Shown: positions 40,627 through 53,180 of the stretch, piece by piece
How positions within the stretch are numbered: position 1 is the first letter of the stretch
Layout of the letters: each line of letters starts with the position of its first letter
Assembly: GCA_024509875.1 (NCBI GenBank)
Contig: JAMPIV010012272.1
Location: 1-64,000, forward strand
Source of the DNA: Oreohelix idahoensis
Lineage: Eukaryota > Mollusca > Gastropoda > Stylommatophora > Oreohelicidae
Direction of reading: 5' to 3'
DNA: 64,000 nt
Made by a program: the position numbers and the translations under genes
The notes under the pieces: generated by a model
Database searches by the model: none
Seen by the model: the letters and a program-made list of their open reading frames with translations, nothing else
What the model was told of the DNA's origin: nothing

Positions 40627-41229
40627 ATGACTAATGTGGAACTAATGACAAGATCACTACTGTACAACTGATGACAAGATGACTAATGTGGAGCTAATGA
40701 CAAGATCACCAATGTAGAACTGATGACAAGATCACTAATGTAGAACTGATGACAAGATCATTAATGTAGAACTAATGACAAGTTCACTAATGTAGAACTA
40801 ATAACAAGATCACTAATGTGGAACTAATGACAAGAACACTAATGTGGAACTAATGACAAGAACACTAAGGTGGAACTAATGACAAGATCACTAATGTGGA
40901 ACTAATGACAAGATGACTAATGTGGAACTAATGACAAGATGACTAATTTGTAACTGATGACAAGATCGCTAATGTGGAACTGATGACAAGATGACTAATG
41001 TGGAACTAATGACAAGATCACTAATGCGGAATTGATGACAAGATGACTAATGTGGAACTGATGACAAGATGACTAATGTGGAACTGATGACAAGAGCATT
41101 AACGTGGAACTAATGACAAGATCACTAATGACAAGATGACTAATGTGGGACTAATGACAAGATGACTAATGTGGAACTGATGACAAGATCACTAATGTGG
41201 AACTGATGACAAGATCACTAATGTGGAAC
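40627..41229. repeat. 26-bp satellite array, third piece
   Basis: The same 26-bp unit, here often with GAACTAATGACAAGATCACTAA variants. It starts in register with the array piece ending at 28741. Confidence 0.93.
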
Positions 41230-41345
41230 TGATCGTTAGAACCAGGCAAATACCAGCGGACCAATAGGTGAGGAGAAGACGCTGGCGTTGGGTACCACCT
41301 AGAAAACCCGTTGATAGCATTACCAGGCAGTCCCTGTACTTGAAT
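41230..41345 (+). pseudogene. LINE C-terminal fragment
   Basis: One frame reads RRRRWRWVPPRKPVDSITRQ, a motif typical of the C-terminal end of LINE ORF2 proteins (RRRWRWIGHxLRKP...SITRQ). No start or RT box is present; it is a 3'-end relic. Following DNA to 41470 may be its 3' tail. Confidence 0.6.
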
Positions 41346-42014
41346 TCTCAGAGTAAGATATTAGGAGAAATTTTGAGCAGATGGCACAATCCAGGAAGGC
41401 TTTGAGGTATTTAGTGACCTATGCACCATGGGGACCTAAAGGGTAGTGTACGCAAATGCATTGAAATCTTAATTTTATATATAAAATTATCCCTGACTTT
41501 TTCTTTTTATAATTCAATCATGTATTTATTTTACTCGGCCCATGCCTTCCCCGTAATGTTGTCTTGTTTGCTTCCCCTGTTTTAATCGATCAAAATGTGA
41601 CCTAGATCTTGCTGTCAATATCTTTTCTATGTCCTTACCGTATTCATCCCATTGACGAAGTGAATTATATAAATGTTAGTGTGGATAGGGTTTCTAATTT
41701 TTAAATTTTTGCCAAGGCAGTGGCCGCATGGCCTACCCTTTACGATTTCAAACTGCCGAGGGAATTTTTAACGTGTATCACAGCCATCTGCAGATGAATA
41801 AGGAACCTGCGTATGTCTCGCTCCGAGGTAGTCTCGTCTGCCTGATAGAAAATCAGAAGTGATCAACAGAATCTAATTCTGTTCGCTAGTCTAGCAGCTG
41901 ACTATCACGGCTTTATTAAAAGCTGGTCTGGTTTTTTTTTTTTTTTTTTTTTTAATTAAGCCGTATTATTTTGGGAATCACGTGTTGCCCTTTTTTTAAA
42001 GAAAAAAAGTAACT
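41346..42014. other. Unassigned AT-rich DNA
   Basis: No gene seen. A poly-T run lies at about 41932-41954. Confidence 0.4.
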
Positions 42015-42022
42015 GCCTTAAC

Positions 42023-42633
42023 TAGGGCGACCAGAGGTCCGGATTTGTCCGGCGTTTAACACCAAAATTTAGCGTCCAGCCATCTTCTTCTTTTTTTTTA
42101 TAATTGCGATTTGTCCGGCTTTTAAACAAAATTAGAAAAAGAAGAAAAAAATCGACTTTTTTTTTTAAATGCGAAAAAATTGAAATTATGTTAAATCTGG
42201 CCATGTTGACATTCGTTCAGATTTGATAGAAGGTATCTTAGCCACTTCTAGGTGGATTCACCTAGATCTATTGGTTTTGTTTTTTATCCGTCTAGGTGTC
42301 ACTTTCCTTTATTAGTTGAAGAACGCCACCTAGATTGCAGCCAAACGTACAGTGTTAAAGACTGAATATTTCGTGATGTTGAAAAAATAATGCTTGATGG
42401 AAAAATTGATAAAACATGCATTTTATGAAGATTTAAAATTTTTTTAAAAATTACGTTGAAGTATTTCTATATAGTTTATCATGACTCTTTACATAAATGT
42501 ATTAAATTAGTGAAATTAATGTGTCCTCCTTTATGTCCTCCTTTTCTTAAAAAAGTGTCCTCCTTTTGTCATAAATTGTAGTCAAAAATATCAGAAAATG
42601 TCCTCCTTTAAAAAAAAAAAAATGGTCACCCTA
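42023..42633. mobile_element. hAT-type MITE (611 bp)
   Basis: Imperfect terminal inverted repeats TAGGGCGACCA / TGGTCACCCTA, flanked by the exact 8-bp duplication GCCTTAAC (42015-42022 and 42634-42641). An 8-bp duplication with TAGGG-type ends is characteristic of hAT elements. It carries subterminal TGTCCGG copies on the left and TGTCCTCCTTT copies on the right, and no transposase. Confidence 0.88.
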
Positions 42634-42906
42634 GCCTTAACACTAAAAGAAAAATAATAATACAAAACGAAATAAAATTATGATAATGCAATTTTTTTTC
42701 AATGATGAAAAGCTAAATAAATAGGCTAATACATTTGCAGAGATATTCGTTACTATGAGAATTTTTAAAAATTATCCTTACAATTATGTGCTTAATTTGC
42801 GCAGCCAGGATTTTACCTTTATCACAGTTCACAAGCTGTATTAAGTTAAATTTAAGCAAGTAGAAAAAAGGCAGTAAAAATAAATAAATAGTTCAATAAA
42901 TAAAAT

Positions 42907-44300
42907 ATTAACCAATAATAAATTTGAAAAAACACCTTTTATAAAAGTAGAGTTTGCACTGACTGATAGAAAGTAAAAATAAATTGACGCAGTATGTAAT
43001 GAGATGTAAGCTTTTTAGAGACAACTGAAAAGGATAAATTTTAAAAAAAGTATATAAAGGTAAAGTCTACACTATCTGGGTGGAGTGACAATAAATTGAC
43101 GCAGTTTTATTTAATCAGATGCAGGCCTTTAAGAGACAACTGAGGAATTTTAAAAAAATTTAGTCGTTAAAAATGTTTAAATTTGTGAAAAGTTTGTGAA
43201 ATCACACTTGCAGACAGATTCTCGAAACAAAATGTATTTAACGGTCCGCTACCGCTGTTGGCGGAAATCCTAGAATGCGAACGAAAATTTGCCTTCAAAC
43301 TGTAGTAAACAATGGTGTGACACAAGTTGTTGTTTTTGGACCTACCGCTCTTCAAATAGCCTGAGATATGTATTTAAAAAAAAAAAATTTATTTGCAAAA
43401 CTTAGTTAAGGGGGCACACCCAGCCAAAAATGGGTTATCTTTTTAAAAAATTAACAGAAAAATAACTAACAAACTTGTTGACATAAAATTTGGCCACATG
43501 TTACAAGAGATATTATATTTTATGATGAACAAAGTTTACTTTATAAATTTTAATGTCTTATGTGAAAATAATTAATTAACATGAAGTGACGAAAAAAAAT
43601 GAAAGGAAAACTCCCAGTGCACCTGGGAATGAATTTCACTCACATAAAAAGTGCAAAGAATGCCAAACCAGCAGATGATGTGCATACCATCCCTACCTAT
43701 AGCGTAAACCACCCAAAAATGTCTACCTCAATGAGCTTTGTAGATATGGCTCTTGCAATATGACCCTTTTAAATAGCACAAATTTAGAACTTTGTATAGC
43801 AATATCTCTGTTTTTATACCATGTAAGAAAAAAGTGGAGGTTCGTGCCATAAAGGATAACATGGGCTATAAGTGTGCAAAATTTGAAGGTTATAGCTTTA
43901 AAATTGTAGAAAATATCACCGGAACTGTGAATTGCAGGCCCTGTTTTCGTTAAAGTTTAGTTTTCAGCGATTTTTGGAGCACACTCATTCTCTTGGAACA
44001 TTGATAACTCATAAACTATTACAGATAAACACATAATTCAAACAGAATATCGAAGTAAAAAGGCTTATAAATATTTAAACACAATTATTATATGCAAATC
44101 AAAAATAACCTTTTTTGTCTATTTCTGGGTGTATATACTTTACCTTCATATACATTTTTTTTTAAATTTGTCCTATTCAGTTGTCTTTAAAAAGCATACA
44201 TCTCATTACATACTGCGTCAATTTATTTTTACTTTCTATCAGTCAGTGCAAACTCTACTTTTATAAAAGGTGTTTTTTTTCAAATTCATTATTGGTTAAT
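42907..44300. mobile_element. Inverted-repeat (foldback-like) element of unknown class
   Basis: Arms of about 165 bp (42907-43070 and 44131-44300) are near-perfect inverted copies, with outer ends ATTAACCAATAA. A third, partial direct copy of the arm lies at about 43089-43145. The roughly 1-kb loop has no recognisable gene. No clear target duplication was found. Confidence 0.65.
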
Positions 44301-44756
44301 AAAAAAATGTGTTGTTTACAAGTCACCTTACCATATAAGGTATACCAGCTTCCGTCTATTATCGATCATGTTTACACTCACGACTTCATATTCTATCACA
44401 GGTAATCTCGTTGTAATCCCAAGGTTGTTTACTTATTATTCGGGCGCGCCCATGCACTGTCTGGTAGAAAATGTGTTATAACATTTCACTCCACTGATTC
44501 AGGTGTCAATATGAGTTCAAACGAAAGTGAGGGATTACCCTAATCAGCAAAAGATGGTCGCTGAAGTCCCGACATGAGAAGAATTGAAAGAAGGGAGTGT
44601 AAACGATAATTAAGTACAGAAAATGAGACTTGGAACAATAATGTCGGAGATAAACATGAAAGCTAGGAAAAGAGAACGGACAATGCTGTCACACCAGATG
44701 ACCTCACTGCTCAGGAACCCATATAACTACTTGGAGACAAAGTGACGACTGAAAAA
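44301..44756. other. Unassigned DNA left of the Helitron
   Basis: No gene or repeat recognised. Confidence 0.4.
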
Positions 44757-44767
44757 TCTCTACATAT

Positions 44768-45128
44768 TTTTTTTTTTTTTTTTTTTTTGCGTACGCCCGC
44801 TATTGCTCGATGCGAAATCTCAGGTTAGTATGTCTAACCTGAGACTGATTTTTACGTGAGTATCCCTATTTTTCGTGTAAAGAGACAGGTGTCCCTCGCC
44901 ATTCAGGCAGATACTCGCCGATTTCGGAGGTACCCAATTAGAGCTGGGTCGGCTCAGGAGCCGCCAGTCCCTGGTCGACAACACTTCTTCAAAATTACTC
45001 GCCAGGGCTCGAGTTAATCCAGTCCAATTCGCGGTCGACGATAAATCTTCAAATGTCCTCGCCCGGGTTTGATCCTGGGTCACTCGGTCACCAGCGCAGT
45101 TTGGTAACCACTACACCAGCGCGGCTCC
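44768..45128 (-). mobile_element. tRNA-derived SINE inserted at the Helitron 5' tip
   Basis: Minus-strand SINE. The head near 45125-45055 has an A box (TGGTGTAGTGG) and a B box (GGATCAAACCC), and the 3' end is a poly-A tail (T run 44768-44788 on plus). The 10-bp target duplication CTCTACATAT is at 44758-44767 and 45129-45138. It resembles the tRNA-headed SINE at 19917 only in type. Confidence 0.88.
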
Positions 45129-45699
45129 CTCTACATATATAAAAAGCAACGTCTGTCTGTCTGTCTGTCTGTCTGTTACTTTAAAACTCGAGAACGGCTG
45201 AACCGAGTTTGATGCCGTTTTCTCCAGCGTATTGGGCATTTCTTTCTCTGGGAAGGTTTTAAGCTATATATCATCACGGTACGACATCATGGGGCTGAGC
45301 AGTGAAGAAATATGTTGCGCACGTCGGAAAACATCGTGCGTGCGGCACATTAAATTCGATACGGCGGCTAAACAATAAGAGATATTTCGAAACAATGTAT
45401 GAGGGACTTTTAGGGTTTAATATTTCTACAAAAAAGTCCGCGAGGGCATATATACCAGATCAAAAGATAACTCACAATAAGCATTTATATGTTTTCATTT
45501 TCGGCGAAATTTATAACATTTAGTTTGCTGTTGAATATCGTCGTAACCCCTAAAGATGTACGAAGGCAAATTACATCGATGGCTAGAGTATTTACTAACG
45601 CAAAAAAGTCCTTTACACTATATACCTATGATTTATATATCAGGAATAATCACGGAGTGATAAATAAATTAATTGAGGCTGTGACGAACGACGACGCGA

Positions 45700-47090
45700 A
45701 GCGCGCGAGCGTGTCCGGCATCCTACATTTCAGGAGCATGTAAAGCTATGGGCTTTAATAGATGATGTTGCTCATTGCAACTATACACTACGGGAGGCTG
45801 CTTTGTCCAGTTTACCTTCGTCGCTTAAGTATTTGTTAGCCATTATTTTGGTATTTTTTTCACGTATCTGATCCATTATCTCTGTGTCTTTCACACAGAG
45901 ACAGCATTCAGAAGATATTTTACACCGAATTCGCCATGAACAGTCTATAGAAAACTTGCCATACAGCGATTAAATATACAATTCTGCTTAATTTAACTAA
46001 AAAAATTAAAGTCATTTCAGAAAAAAAAAACCTTACAAGAGTTTGGTCTTCCGCAAACAAATTATCGAGATTCTTCTGCTTTTGACCGACTAAATCTGCA
46101 AGAAACGACATATGACCAACAGGCGTTGTTACAAACTGTGAGTAGAGATAAGACCAGCTTGAACACCGATCAACTTACAGTTTACAACACCGTTCTCGCA
46201 TGTGTTGAAAATGGTTCAGGAAAGGTATTATTTTTAGATGCGCCCGGCGATACGGGAAAGACTTTCCTTATACCTTGTAAATCTGCTTTTGGCCAAAATA
46301 AGATCTCTTGATGATGTTGCTCTGGCCGTGGCTTCTTAAGAAATAGCTGCGACGTTGCTACAAGGTGGCGAAACGGCCCATGCAATGTTTAAGTTGGCAC
46401 TCAATTTATGGCATGACGATCAAGGTGTTGTGAGTCATATGTCTAAACAGAGCACCACAGCAAAATTGCTGCAAAAGTGTTCGTTCAATGTTTGGGATGA
46501 GAGCACAATGTCGCATAAAAGTTATTTCAAAGCTCTAGATAGGACTGTGAAAGATATTAGAGAGAACTGACTCATTGGTGGTGTGACCGTATTATTTGCA
46601 GGCGATCTTAGGCAAACTTTACCCGTTATCCCAAGTGGTACATGGGCAGACAAAGTGAATGTGTGTTTAAAAAAAAACACTTTCATTTGGCCTGACGTTG
46701 AAAAACTATCCCTCTCTAAGAATATGCGCACCCAAATTTTCGGGAAAGTCGATATGTCTCTCTTTGTAGATTTGTTGTTGAAAGTAGGAAACGGAGACTT
46801 GCCTGTACAGGGAGGGAAAATCTGTTTGAATAATACTCAGGTATGTAGAGTTGTTCACGATATCCAAGAGTTGATAAATTCTGTTTATCCGGACACAATA
46901 CGTTTACGAAGTAAATCTCCACCATGGTTTAAGGAACGCGCTATTTTGGCACCTAAAAATGGTCATGTAACTACAATAAATAATTTTATATTAGATCAGT
47001 TTGACTGTCCTTCCCATACGTACAAGTCCGTTGATACCACCTCGGACGAACAAGACTCCGTACATTACCCAGTCGAGATTTTAAACTATA
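45700..47090 (+). pseudogene. Helitron helicase, N-terminal and central part
   Basis: Scattered frames match the Helitron helicase: LWALIDDVAHCNYTLREAAL (about 45750-45810), then YLLAIILVF, then the Walker A region LFLDAPGDTGKTFLI (about 46228-46272), NVWDESTM (Walker B-like), FAGDLRQTLPVIPSG (46595 on) and LAPKNGHV (about 46948). Several frameshifts and stops lie between them. The Rep nuclease domain expected upstream is not recognisable, so it is deleted. The readable frame from 46583 runs 169 residues up to the transposon insertion at 47091. Confidence 0.85.
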
Positions 47091-47388
47091 CTGTTCAAAA
47101 AAAAAAAAGAAACGCATAGCTATCCGAGGGCGCGTTTTTATGAGTTTGTAAGTAAAATTTGGTGCTAGGGTATATAAAAACCAGCCTCAAATGTTCTTTA
47201 CGCTGTCAAATGCACGTGTTGACCTGAATTGCGTTCGTTTTTGTAATCGTTACAACGCAGTGGTCAATAGTGTTTATGACGCAATTTTTGACCACAGCTC
47301 ATGTTGCGCGCACGTGAAAGCAACAAAATTTGGGGTGAACACTATTCACTAACTACGCAACTGAAACCCTATAAAAGGATAACGCTAC

Positions 47389-50007
47389 TGTCACGTAGGG
47401 TTTATAGTCATTTAATTTCCTACATCTTCTTCCTATTCTTTCACATAAATTCTCTCTTTTATTATCTCTGTATTTTTTTTCCTGTGTATTTTTCATCCAT
47501 TCGTTTTGCGAATATTATTTTCATATAATTCGCAAACTTTACCTGTTTTCCTTTCTCTTAAACTGAGAATCGCGCTAGGACGAATTACGTAGATGTCAGG
47601 GCTGCAGGGCGTCAGAAGGCGTGATAAGTCGGTTCGCTGAACATAGGACGTAGCAAATCGTCTACATTCTCACCGAGCGCGCGAGCTTCTTCTCGGCATT
47701 AGTCCCGGTGAGGTGTGATACTTTACATCTGCACCGGTCAGTATCCAGACATTTGGCTGGAAAATCCCAAACTGACACGGCGCTCACTTGGGCCATGGTC
47801 AGCTGTAGTGTGAAAACTGCCCTGAAATGGAGTCAGGCTGTCTGGGATTTGAAACTGACACGCGTACATCGTGGTCAGTAGGTGACAGTTACGACACGCG
47901 TTAAGCGGACGTAAATGTTGGGAGTAGGGGAGATAATTTCGCTTGGCGAAATAAGTTTGGGCCCTTTGTCTGATTTTAAGATATTGGCCAAGTTTGAAAC
48001 TTTAATTTCATTCTCGCTCATAGACTCCACAGTAGATAGGTCGCTCGAAAAACAGAATAGCTGTTAGTGAAGATCTCAGTTTGTTTCGGCAATTTGTCGA
48101 ACTTCTAGACTTCCAGAAATATTTTCAGCATTTTTATTCTTAAGTTGTGCGACTACCTGTAATTCTGTGGTTGAGGTAATTAATATGATAGATATATAGA
48201 TTTTGTGAGTGTTAAAGTGTTAAATCGCTTAATTCATTTAAATCTATTTCTTTAGCGCAGAAGAGAAATAAAGTGGTAGGCTATTATATTTTCTAGGGAA
48301 GCATTCAGTGGAAAGCAGACTAAAAATTTAATTTCTAGCTTATAACGGCAATTGTAGCTATTTATGAATTTAATTTAACTGCTAATACTCAGTCGAGTGT
48401 ATTTTTCTAAACTAACGTATAAACTCTAGAATCCAGCCTCAGGAATGATGACGGGATACGCACGTGTTCCTAATTTATGAGGAATGCTGATTTTTAAATA
48501 TAACTTACGTCACGGGAAGTTTAAATGATAAGCAAAGCTCTCTGCTTGCAAGTTTAAATGTAAGTTTTAACCAGTACAGATTCTGTTTATTATATTATAT
48601 GTGTTATTTTTCCTCCACACAGTGAAAGTTTTGGGGTGACCCTAACTTTACCAGCACCTAGTAGTAGTTTCCATACTTGTGAAGAAATAGACAGTCCTTA
48701 TTTTGAACCACGTGGGTTTTCTCAAGTAACACTGATCTGACGGTGCAAGTTAGACAGAAATACTAATATCCCTATAACGGGTTTTCAAAGACTGTAATGA
48801 TAAATACTGGACCTTGGAACCAGCACTTAATTTCTTCTAGAAACTCTATATAATTTGCTGCCTGGTGGCGTGAATATTAACAATCATTTCCCGACTAGAT
48901 TATATCTTGTGGACAAATCTGTGGTGTGACTAAAGTGAATCCTATACTGAGGGAAGGCACCGACCTGACATTCATCATTTTTTTGAAACCTACGCTATTG
49001 ACCCTGTGCTCTGCTAACTCCCGCGCCTGGAATAATTGTTAGGTGACTTAATCAGACATTTGAACAAATTTGCATACCCAAGTAGTCGTTCCCGGAGACT
49101 CCAAGTTAATACGTCTTTTGGAACTGGGGACTTCTTGGCAGAAGACTGCATTTTTTGAGTCTGTGTGAAAATCTAAAATCAATGTGTTCCAAGAGGCAGC
49201 GAGCAAAGTCGTGAGTACCTGAATGAGAAGCCATGGCGGAATGAATGAGTGTACACTGGTCTGAGTGATATTTTCACTATTATATCTTTGACACCCTGTT
49301 GCTGTCCTAATTTTTTTTTTCCAATCTGCATAATTTGTTGCTAAGGCTAGAGTTCTTGTGTTTTTGTCTTAGGTTAAATCAGATTTTTTTCAAACTCTGT
49401 GCATATAATTACGAGATAAAACAAAGAAAAACTCTTAGACTCAAACCCTATGTATCTGTGACTCTGGCGCCATCATCTGTTTCTCTTAACGGGGGCCGGG
49501 CTAAACCTAGAGTTAACACTATAACGGGGCTATCATCCTTGCAACATTTCCTTGATTTTTTATGACTATGTGTATATGTATTTTCCTTGATGTACTTTCT
49601 TTGATGTTGTGAGCCGATTTTTCCTGATAATAAAATCGCTCTTGAACTTAATAATCGTGTTTGGTCAGCTCGTTCTAGATAATATATATATCATTGTTAT
49701 AGTTTTTCCCACGTCTGTGTGTTTACCTGTCGTCACGTGTATGTGCGTGCCTGTGAGTGATAGAAATATACGTAATATGTATATTGGTGTAGTCTGTCTG
49801 ACGCTGTAACAACTGTTGTAGAAGATAGGTGAGAGAGAGAAGAATTCTTTTCGCTTTCAGAGACAGCCACTATATCAAAAATCTATCATCTCACGTGTGT
49901 GGAAATTCTATTACCTTTCACTAACTCTCACTGAGTCTATCACCTATTCAAACCTATTCAGAAGGGACCAAACCTAGTCTTAATTCTCCTATCGGAAATC
50001 TACGACA
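47389..50007 (+). repeat. 5' LTR of element E (2619 bp)
   Basis: Unusually long for Ty3/gypsy. An AATAAA polyadenylation signal (in CTGATAATAAAATCGC, about 49625-49640) marks the probable R region near the 3' end. Short leftover reading frames are not conserved. Confidence 0.95.
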
Positions 50008-50075
50008 AATGGGGCTCGTTTCCGGTCTTTGAACTTAGAATAGGAAGACGAGTACGACAAACGTGGACTCGTCTA
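50008..50075 (+). promoter_or_regulatory. Primer-binding site of element E (tRNA-Pro-like), duplicated
   Basis: TGGGGCTCGTTTCCGG begins at 50010, two bases after the LTR. It differs from the standard tRNA-Pro site TGGGGGCTCGTCCGG by small indels. A second LTR-edge/primer-like copy (TACGACAAACGTGG) starts at 50053, exactly 52 bases after the first (50001). Confidence 0.7.
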
Positions 50076-50763
50076 TCTGGATTTTGAACTTAAGATTCTG
50101 TATTCTGATATAGAGTAAGAGTGTGATGTCTTGTGAGTTGTTATATCTTTTAAAAAAAATTACCCCCTAGACTAGCGATCTGTTTACGGGCGTGCTGACC
50201 ACACAAACTAATAAGTTTTTTTTTTTTTTCCACAGCATCTTTGAATAATATACATTTTGGTTACAGGTTGATTTTGTCGGGATATATGTTAACTGCTGAT
50301 TGTAATACTAAATGCTGGTAAAGTGGTGAGTGTATAACATTCACTGGGTACTGAGGCAGAACGGCGTTTGAACTAAGTTAAGGAGTGTGTTTCGGACTTT
50401 TTTGTCCAGATTAATTCCCTCCCTTACCCGATCTGACTTCAGGGGCGAACTTATAGTGGATTTTTTAAAAATTAAGGGATTATTTTTCTCTTTAATTTTT
50501 GCAATATTCTTTTGCTTTTCCACTGTAGCAACTTATTTTTCAGTTGTAATCTTAACTACCATTTATTTGGCGTAGTCGTGTTTTGCATTGAGTGCTTTAT
50601 TGCCGATAATAGCAGCGATAGTTAGATTTTACTTTGGAGGAGGTATCCCAGGGTTAAGGATATCATCTTTTGAATTTTTGGTTTTTTTTTCTCGTAAGTG
50701 GTAGGAACCAGTGTATCCTTTTTCCTATTTTCGTTCTCCACTAGTCTCAGTCACTGACATAAT

Positions 50764-51792
50764 ATGGCCGAGAGGGCAAAGCTTAGACAACTTCTCAGGG
50801 ACGAAGCGAGAGAGGAGGGACTGGAAGGAGAGGAAGCGAAAGCTTTTGTCAGAGACGAACTTGAGAGATATGATGCGGAGAGGAAAGCAGCTGAAGCTAA
50901 AGAGGAAAAAGAAGAACTCAAGAGGAAAGAAGCAGAAGCTAGAGAGAGGGAAAGGGAAGACCGTCTTTTACAGCAGAAGAAGATGGATGAGGAAATGGAA
51001 ATTCGCAGGATGCAGCATGAGGAAAAAGAGAAGGAGAGACAGCATGAGAAGGAGAGGGAGGAGAGACAGCATGAGGAAAGAGAAAATGAGCAACGACGAC
51101 AGCATGAGTTGGCTCTTAAAACTCTAGAATTCCAAAGTCGTGGTGCTGCCTCTACCTCCAGCAATGGAGAATCTTCTCCTCATTCCTCCCTAACTGATCC
51201 TTCTAACACTCAATCTCTTCAACTAAATGCTATGTCTTTCACTCTTGAATCTTTTCCTTGTCCAAATGAGAAGATTGACACATGGTTAGAAAAATTTGAG
51301 AAAATTGCAACTCTGTACGGGTTAGAGAGGTCGCGTTGGAATATGAAACTTTCCCAGGCCCTAAAAGGTTCTGCTTATGATGTTTATTCTAAGCTGGAAA
51401 GTAGCCAACAAGACGACTACGATGTGTTGAAGAAAGCGTTACTGGAGCGCTTTGAAATGAACGCTCGCAAGTTTTTGCAACTGTTTCGCAACAGCCGGAA
51501 AGAGAATTCTGAAACTTTTCACCAGTTCTCATCTCGTCTTAAGGGATATCTAACAAAGTGCCTTGAGCTTTCGCAGCTCCCCTCTACCTATGAAGGTCTT
51601 GAGGAACTTGTTCTAACTGAACAAATAAAGAACACTTTGTCTGCTGATACCCGGAGATTTCTCGCTGAGCAGGGGGCAGAAAAACTTGAAGACATTTTGG
51701 AAAAGTCTGAGCGTTATCACACAATGCGCTGGCTGAACTACCGGCCACAAAGCGGAAACCGACAGAGGAGCATTTTCGAAAACATAACCTAG
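50764..51792 (+). CDS. Element E Gag (frameshifted near its end)
   Basis: The ATG at 50764 matches the start of D's gag. Residues about 15-120 form a Lys/Glu/Arg-rich coiled-coil candidate with QHEE-type repeats that differ in number and order from D. The capsid (about 150-320) has DTWLEKFEKIATLYG, ALLERFEMNARKFLQLF and LVLTEQIKNTL, with a SCAN-like C-terminal half. After KSERYH a two-base insertion relative to D (about 51720) shifts the frame, and the original stops at 51792. The nucleocapsid continues in the other phase up to about 52030, so Gag is complete only up to the capsid. Confidence 0.88.
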   Translation: MAERAKLRQLLRDEAREEGLEGEEAKAFVRDELERYDAERKAAEAKEEKEELKRKEAEAREREREDRLLQQKKMDEEMEIRRMQHEEKEKERQHEKEREERQHEERENEQRRQHELALKTLEFQSRGAASTSSNGESSPHSSLTDPSNTQSLQLNAMSFTLESFPCPNEKIDTWLEKFEKIATLYGLERSRWNMKLSQALKGSAYDVYSKLESSQQDDYDVLKKALLERFEMNARKFLQLFRNSRKENSETFHQFSSRLKGYLTKCLELSQLPSTYEGLEELVLTEQIKNTLSADTRRFLAEQGAEKLEDILEKSERYHTMRWLNYRPQSGNRQRSIFENIT

Positions 51793-52031
51793 AGCAATCT
51801 TCTCAGGCTTCTAACCAAAACAACCACAGAGAAACTGGACCTCAAAACCCCCCTCCTGAAAAATCCAAGTTCTACAAGAACAAGTACCCCAACCACCCCA
51901 AACAGTCTGATCAACCCGACCGCCCTACATGGCAGCGTAGCCAGAAAGGACAAGGTGGCAAAGGGAGAACCCCTGAGCACGGGACATATGATCAGACCGA
52001 GCACACCGAGCCGAAACGCATCGGATGCTTA

Positions 52032-53180
52032 TTGACAGTCTCGCAAGGCGGAATTATTGACAGTGATTCCCAACCTGTTGGGGATAGACCCTCAACGCGA
52101 GGTATTGTTACTTTGAACGGTTCTCAAACTTCTTGCTTATTTGACACGGGGCTTTCTTATGATTGCATTGTTGCCAGAAAGCTGGTCAAACCCGGTCAAG
52201 AGACAGGAGAGACCGTCAAACTTTGTGGAGTTCGTAAGAGTGATGCACCTACAGCGCTTCCCATCGCATTGGTGGAGATACACTCTGACTTTGTCAGAGG
52301 TGTGATCAAAGCGGCTGTTATGGATGATCCCATCTACCCAGTCATACTTGGCGGGAGATACGTGTGTATTGGGAAACCGGAAGAGCCGATTGTGGCAGCA
52401 GTAACTACAAGAGGGCAAACCAAGAAGGAACGGGAGCCTGCGCCTAATTTGTTACCTATGGAACTTAAAGAAGCGCAACAAAAGGATCCTACTTTGGCAC
52501 CCTGCTTTAGGAAACTGCCCATGGCGAAGGAACCCAAACAGCACGGGGACATTTTTTCTGAGGATGGCGTACTTTATCGGAGAACGGGCAAGCCTGACCA
52601 AGGTTACAACCAGCTCCTAGTACCGAAACAGTACAGAAGCCAAATCCTAGAAATGGGGCACTCTCTTCCCTTTAGCGGACATATGGGACAGAACGCCACA
52701 AACCAACGTATAACCACTCATTATTGGTGGCCAGGAGTAAATACTGATATTATCAGATATGTCAAATCCTGTGCCCAGTGCCAACGTGTGCCACCCAAGC
52801 AACGGGCACCCCCAGTTTCTTTGGGTGAAATGCCAATAGTGGGTACACCATTCGAACGGGTTGTGATCGACATTTTAGGGCCTTTCGAAAGGACTAAAAG
52901 AAGGAACAGGTTCATCCTGACCTTAGTCGATACATGCACTTTATGGGCAGAAGCTATCCCGCTAACATGCGCAGATGCCAAGCATGTCGCAGAAGCCCTC
53001 GTGCAGATTTTCACTCGGTTGGGATTCCCTCAGCAAGTGTTGACGGATAATGGATCTCCATACCGAAACCTGTTGATGGATGAGATCGTTAAGATCTTGA
53101 GGACCCAACACATCCACACTAAGCCATATACTCCGGCGGGAATGGGCTCGTGGAACGTGCTAATGGAAACCTCACCATGA
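52032..53180 (+). CDS. Element E protease and integrase N-terminal and core domains
   Basis: This frame continues D-like sequence after the gag frameshift. The aspartic protease shows CLFDTGLSYDCIVARK. After a linker, the integrase zinc domain has His in GHSLPFSGHMG and Cys in CAQCQR; the core has VIDILGPF and LTDNGSPY. At about 53145 a small indel shifts the frame just before the catalytic Glu, which is in the next frame (ERANGN). Integrase follows protease directly, as in A and C. No start codon is expected, as it would be translated from gag. Confidence 0.87.
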   Translation: MTVSQGGIIDSDSQPVGDRPSTRGIVTLNGSQTSCLFDTGLSYDCIVARKLVKPGQETGETVKLCGVRKSDAPTALPIALVEIHSDFVRGVIKAAVMDDPIYPVILGGRYVCIGKPEEPIVAAVTTRGQTKKEREPAPNLLPMELKEAQQKDPTLAPCFRKLPMAKEPKQHGDIFSEDGVLYRRTGKPDQGYNQLLVPKQYRSQILEMGHSLPFSGHMGQNATNQRITTHYWWPGVNTDIIRYVKSCAQCQRVPPKQRAPPVSLGEMPIVGTPFERVVIDILGPFERTKRRNRFILTLVDTCTLWAEAIPLTCADAKHVAEALVQIFTRLGFPQQVLTDNGSPYRNLLMDEIVKILRTQHIHTKPYTPAGMGSWNVLMETSP

